DNA of 64,000 nt from the NCBI RefSeq assembly GCF_028554725.1, contig NC_071672.1, positions 30,710,944 to 30,774,943 on the forward strand, given 5' to 3'. Under the pieces are notes generated by a model. It saw nothing but the letters and a program-made list of their open reading frames with translations. It was not told where the DNA came from and did no database searches. The stretch is from Zeugodacus cucurbitae (lineage: Eukaryota > Arthropoda > Insecta > Diptera > Tephritidae). This document shows positions 60,537 to 64,000 of the stretch, in pieces. Made by a program: the position numbers and the translations under genes. The first letter of the stretch is position 1. Each line of letters begins with the position of its first letter.

Positions 60537-60991
60537 TTGCTTTGAAGTCAGCGTATTGAACATTTTGAAGACGGCAGCGACATATCAAACAGCAATTTCA
60601 TTGTTGCCGTACTAACATCTTTCACTTCAATAAAATTTACATAATTAGTTTAAAGTGAAATTATTTACGTAAAAAATTGGCGATTTATTTGTTTTAAGTA
60701 ATAGATTGTTCTTATAAATGATATATCAAAGCAATTTTACGTTTCTACTGGCAAAATAACGTCATACTTGTGAGAACTTTGAATAATTTTACATTCCGCA
60801 TGTTAGTGGCAGCTCTACAGCGGCCATTGTCGTCGGCAAAATTAGGAACATTTCTAATTTGGCGACAACGACAACTTGTCGCGTAGTCGTGCTGTTGTCA
60901 AAAAAGCTGTGCCCATAAGAACGCGTGTATTTTAATATTTGACAGATGTCGTTCGTCGCTTGTCGTCTTCTATGTGTTCAGCACGTGACGT
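60537..60991. repeat. About 450-base insertion within MR copy 11
   Basis: The MR consensus AGTGTTTCTGACGTTTTTC is broken here. The insert has imperfect inverted ends: TTGAACATTTTGAAGACGGC at the left against GTCGTCTTCTATGTGTTCA at the right, with GACAGATGTCG and GTCGTCGG motifs inside. No frame is present. GTGTT at both junctions may be part of a target duplication. It could be a hAT-type MITE; this is a guess. Confidence 0.5.
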
Positions 60992-61606
60992 TTTTCGTTA
61001 ATGAGTTAACCCACTTTTAGTAATTTTCAACCTAACTTTTGTATGGGAGGTGGGCGTGGTTATGATCCGATTTCTTTCATTTTTGGACTGCATTAAGAAG
61101 TGGCTAAAAAAACGACTGCAGAAAGTTTGGTTTATATAGCTCTATTGGTTTGCGAGATATGTACAAAAAACTTAGTAGGGGGCGGGGCCACGCCCACTTC
61201 CCCGAAAAAATTACATCCAAATATGCCCCTTCATAGTGCGATCCTTCATACCAAATTTTATTTCCATAGCTTTGTTTATGGCTTAGTTATGGCACTTTAT
61301 GTGTTTTCGGTTTTCGAAATTTTGTGGGCGTGGCAGTGGTCCGATTTTGCAAACCTTCCTATGGTGCCAAGAAATAAGTGTGCCAAGTTTCATCAAGATA
61401 TCTTAATTTTTACTCAAGTTACAGCTTGCACAGACGGACGGACGGACGGACGGACAGACAGACATTTGGATTTGAACTCCACTCTTCACCCTGATTTGGT
61501 AAATATAACCCTATATCTAACTCGTTTAGTTTTGGGTGTTACAATCAACCGTTATGTGAACAACACTATAATACTCTCTTTAGCAACATTTGTTGCGAGA
61601 GCATAA
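60992..61606 (-). repeat. MR modular repeat, copy 11, second part
   Basis: It resumes at TGACGTTTTTCGTTAATGAG and ends CATTTGTTGCGAGAGCATAA. On the plus strand it contains an uninterrupted frame at 61100-61606 (168 codons) that runs through several modules and a (GGAC)n tract. The same frame is partly open in other copies. Confidence 0.88.
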
Positions 61607-61689
61607 AAATTGATGTCTTGAAAATTCTAACCAGAAGTAGTTACCTTAATTCTACTATGAGCTGCTCGCCTACTGCCAACTAATAATTT

Positions 61690-64000
61690 GGAACTCTGCT
61701 ATCAATATTTAGTCCGTCTGTAGGAAGCAATCATTTGTATGTATGTGATTGGCGTTGCAATCGTTTAGCCGGTTATAGCCGAATCGACGATAGTGCGCCA
61801 CCTGTCTCTCTCCTTTGCAGTTCGGCGCCAGTTGGAGATCCCAAGTGTAACCAGGTCGCTCTCCACCTGGTCCCTCCAACGGAGTGGAGGCCTTCCCTTC
61901 CTCGGCTTCCTCCGGCGGGTACTGCATCGAACACTTTCAGGGCTGGAGTGTTTTCGTCCATTCGGACAACATGACCTAGCCAGCGTAGCCGCTGTCTTTT
62001 TATTCGCTGAACTATGTCAATGTCGTCGTATAACTCGTACAGCTCATCGTTCCATCGTCTGCGGTATTCGCCGTTGCCAATGTTCTGAGGACCATAAATC
62101 TTGCGCAAAATTTTCCTCTCGAAAACTCCTAGTGTCGTCTCATCTGATGTTGACATCGTCCAAGCTTCTGCACCGTAAAGCAGGACAGGAATGATAAGTG
62201 ACTTGTAGAGCTTGATTTTGGTTCGTCGAGAGAGGACTTTACTGTTCAATTGCCTACTCAGTCCAAAGTAGCACCTGTTGGCAAGAGTTATTCTGCGCTG
62301 GATTTCGAGGCTGACATTGTTCGTGTTGTTGATGCTGGTTCCCAGGTATACGAAATTATCTACGACCTCGAAGTTATGACTGTCAACAGTGACGTGGGAG
62401 CCAAGACGCGAATGCGCCGACTGTTTGTTTGATGACAGGAGATATTTCGTCTTGTCCTCATTCACCTCCAGACCCATTCGCTTCGCCTCCTTATCCATGC
62501 GGGAAAAAGCAGAACAAACGGCGCGGTTGTTGCTTCCGATGATATCAATATCATCGGCGTACGCCAGAAGCTGTACACTCTTGTAGAAGATTGTACCTTC
62601 TCGGTTTAGCTCTGCAGCTCTTATAATTTTTTCCAGCATCAGGTTAAAGAAGTCGCACGATAGTGAGTCACCTTGTCTGAAACCTCGTTTGGTATCGAAC
62701 GGCTCGGAGAGGTCCTTCCCAATCATGACGGAGCTTTTGGTGTTGCTCAACGTCAATTTACACAGCCGTATTAGTTTTGCGGGGATACCAAATTCAGACA
62801 TCGCGGCGTAAAGGCAACTCCTTTTCGTGCTGTCGAAAGCAGCTTTAAAATCGACAAAAAGGTGGTGTGTGTCGATCCTCTTTTCTCGGGTCTTTTCCAA
62901 GATTTGGCGCATGGTGAATATCTGGTCAGTTGTCGATTTTCCAGGTCTAAAGCCACACTGATAAGGTCCAATCAGTTTGTTGACGGTGGGCTTTAGTCTT
63001 TCACACAATACGCTCGATAGAACCTTGTATGCGATATTTAGGAGGCTGATCCCACGGTAATTGGCGCAGATTGTGGGATCTCCCTTTTTATGGATTGGGC
63101 AGAGCACACTGAGATTCCAATCGTCAGGCATGCTTTCTTCCGACATATTTTGCAAAGAAGCTGATGCATGCACCTTATCAGTTCTTCGCCGCCGTATTTG
63201 AATAGCTCTTCCGGTAATCTATCGGCCCCCGCTGCTTTGTTGTTCTTCAAGCGGGTAATTGCTATTCGGATTTCTTCATGGTCGGGTAATGGAACATCTG
63301 TTCCATCGTCATCGATTGTGGGATCGGGTTCGCCATCTCCTGGTGTTGTACTCTCACTGCCATTCAGCAGGTCGCAGAAGTGTTCCCTCCATAATCCCAG
63401 TATGCCCTGGACATCGGTTACCAGATTACCACCTTGGTCTCTACATGAGGATGCTCCGGTCTTGAAACCTTCGTTTAGTCGCTTCATTTTTTCATAAAAT
63501 TTTCGAGCATTACGTCTGTCTGCCAGCTTCTCAAGCTCTTCGTACTCACGCATTTCGGCCTCTTTCTTTTTTTGTCTGCAGATGCGTCTCGCTTCCCTCT
63601 TCAGCTCTCGGTATCTATCCCATCCCGCACGTGTTGTGGTCGTTTGCAACGTTGCGAGGTAGGCAGTCTGTTTTCTCTCCGCTGCGAGACGGCACTCCTC
63701 ATCGTACCAGCTTGTTTTTTGTCGTTGCCGAAAACCAATTGTTTCGGCTGCAGCGGTACGCAGTGAGTTTGAGATGCCGTTCCACAGTTCCCTTATACCG
63801 AGATGCTGATGAGTGCTCTCAGAGAGCAGGAGTGCAAGTCGAGTAGAGTATTTCGTGGCTGTCTGTTGCGATTGCAGCTTTTCGACGTCGAACCTTCCTT
63901 GTGTTTGTTGACGGGCATTCTTTGCTGCACAGAGGCGGGTGCGTATCTTCGCTGCGACCAGATAATGGTCCGAGTCTATATTTGGTCCTCGGAGCGTACG
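61690..64000 (-). mobile_element. RTE-like LINE, 3' part, running off the window edge
   Basis: This is a minus-strand retrotransposon whose 5' half lies beyond 64000. The 3' end lies shortly after the decayed stop near 61767 (ACGCCAATCACATACATAC). It is one of the least decayed elements in the window. The RTE-like clade is inferred from the overall protein pattern and the absence of RNase H. Confidence 0.75.
61767..64000 (-). pseudogene. LINE endonuclease-reverse transcriptase, nearly intact, two frameshifts
   Basis: From the edge inward: the end of the endonuclease domain (GPNIDSDHYLVAAKIR), a basic coiled linker (REARRICRQKKKEAEMREYE), then RT. RT motifs include KNNKAAGADRLPEELFK, NYRGISLLNIAYKVL (about 63069), GFRPGKSTTDQIF, FVDFKAAFDS (first catalytic Asp), GFRQGDSLS and LLAYADDIDIIG (catalytic YADD, about 62577-62542). 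The tail RRRWNDELYELYDD then GHVVRMDE follows. A one-base loss near 63143 and another small indel near 61917 break the frame; otherwise it is open for about 740 codons. It copies its own RNA by target-primed reverse transcription when intact. Confidence 0.85.

Noticed and set aside
61735..62586. Plus-strand frames near the right edge
   Set aside because: They are shadows of the LINE reverse transcriptase encoded on the minus strand.

Overview
The window looks like dipteran nuclear DNA, most likely from a tephritid fruit fly such as the Bactrocera/Zeugodacus/Rhagoletis group. The support is AT-rich, intron-like sequence; one long glutamine/histidine-rich exon of the kind found in fly developmental regulators; and dense interspersed repeats, mostly degenerate transposons (Tc1/mariner, Helitron, jockey-like and RTE-like LINEs, MITEs). 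The species call is inference: no rRNA, mitochondrial or single-copy marker gene is present.

Only one convincing host gene segment is visible: a coding exon on the minus strand (about 11298 to 9321). It ends in a strong splice donor (CAG|GTATGT) and has no in-frame ATG until residue 194, so it is probably an internal exon of a gene transcribed right to left. Its last residues (STPDIKYN.DK..NEIQ) resemble, from memory, the segment just upstream of the conserved block of the rotund/squeeze zinc-finger family; rotund (rn) is my best but unproven guess. No zinc-finger exon is visible, so 1-9320 would be a downstream intron, and 11.3-64 kb an upstream intron or upstream flank. Several GC-richer, non-repetitive islands (3.4-5.3, 14.4-15.8, 32.0-33.3, 34.8-35.7, 42.4-43.1, 48.1-48.8 and 52.1-52.3 kb) stand out from the AT-rich background and are candidate regulatory DNA or untranslated exons.

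Left part (0-22 kb): mostly unique AT-rich sequence with small MITEs. One family carries CAGTTGAACTTCC termini, another has TTAA-flanked ends rich in GGGGTTAGGTGGG, and one element is pogo-like. Right part (22-64 kb): a transposon graveyard dominated by an approximately 1.1-1.5 kb modular repeat, here called MR. MR has hairpin ends and four diverged internal modules.

Nested insertions give a relative chronology. A Helitron remnant lies inside an MR copy at exactly an A/T site (26424-28585). A Tc1-like element lies inside another MR copy (45830-47321). A three-layer nest (53885-56281) holds a young MR copy inside a Tc1-like element inside an old MR fragment. A nearly intact but frameshifted RTE-like LINE runs off the right edge.

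No tRNA, rRNA, CRISPR or operon structure was seen. Most open frames other than the 9.3-11.3 kb exon are chance frames or transposon remnants.
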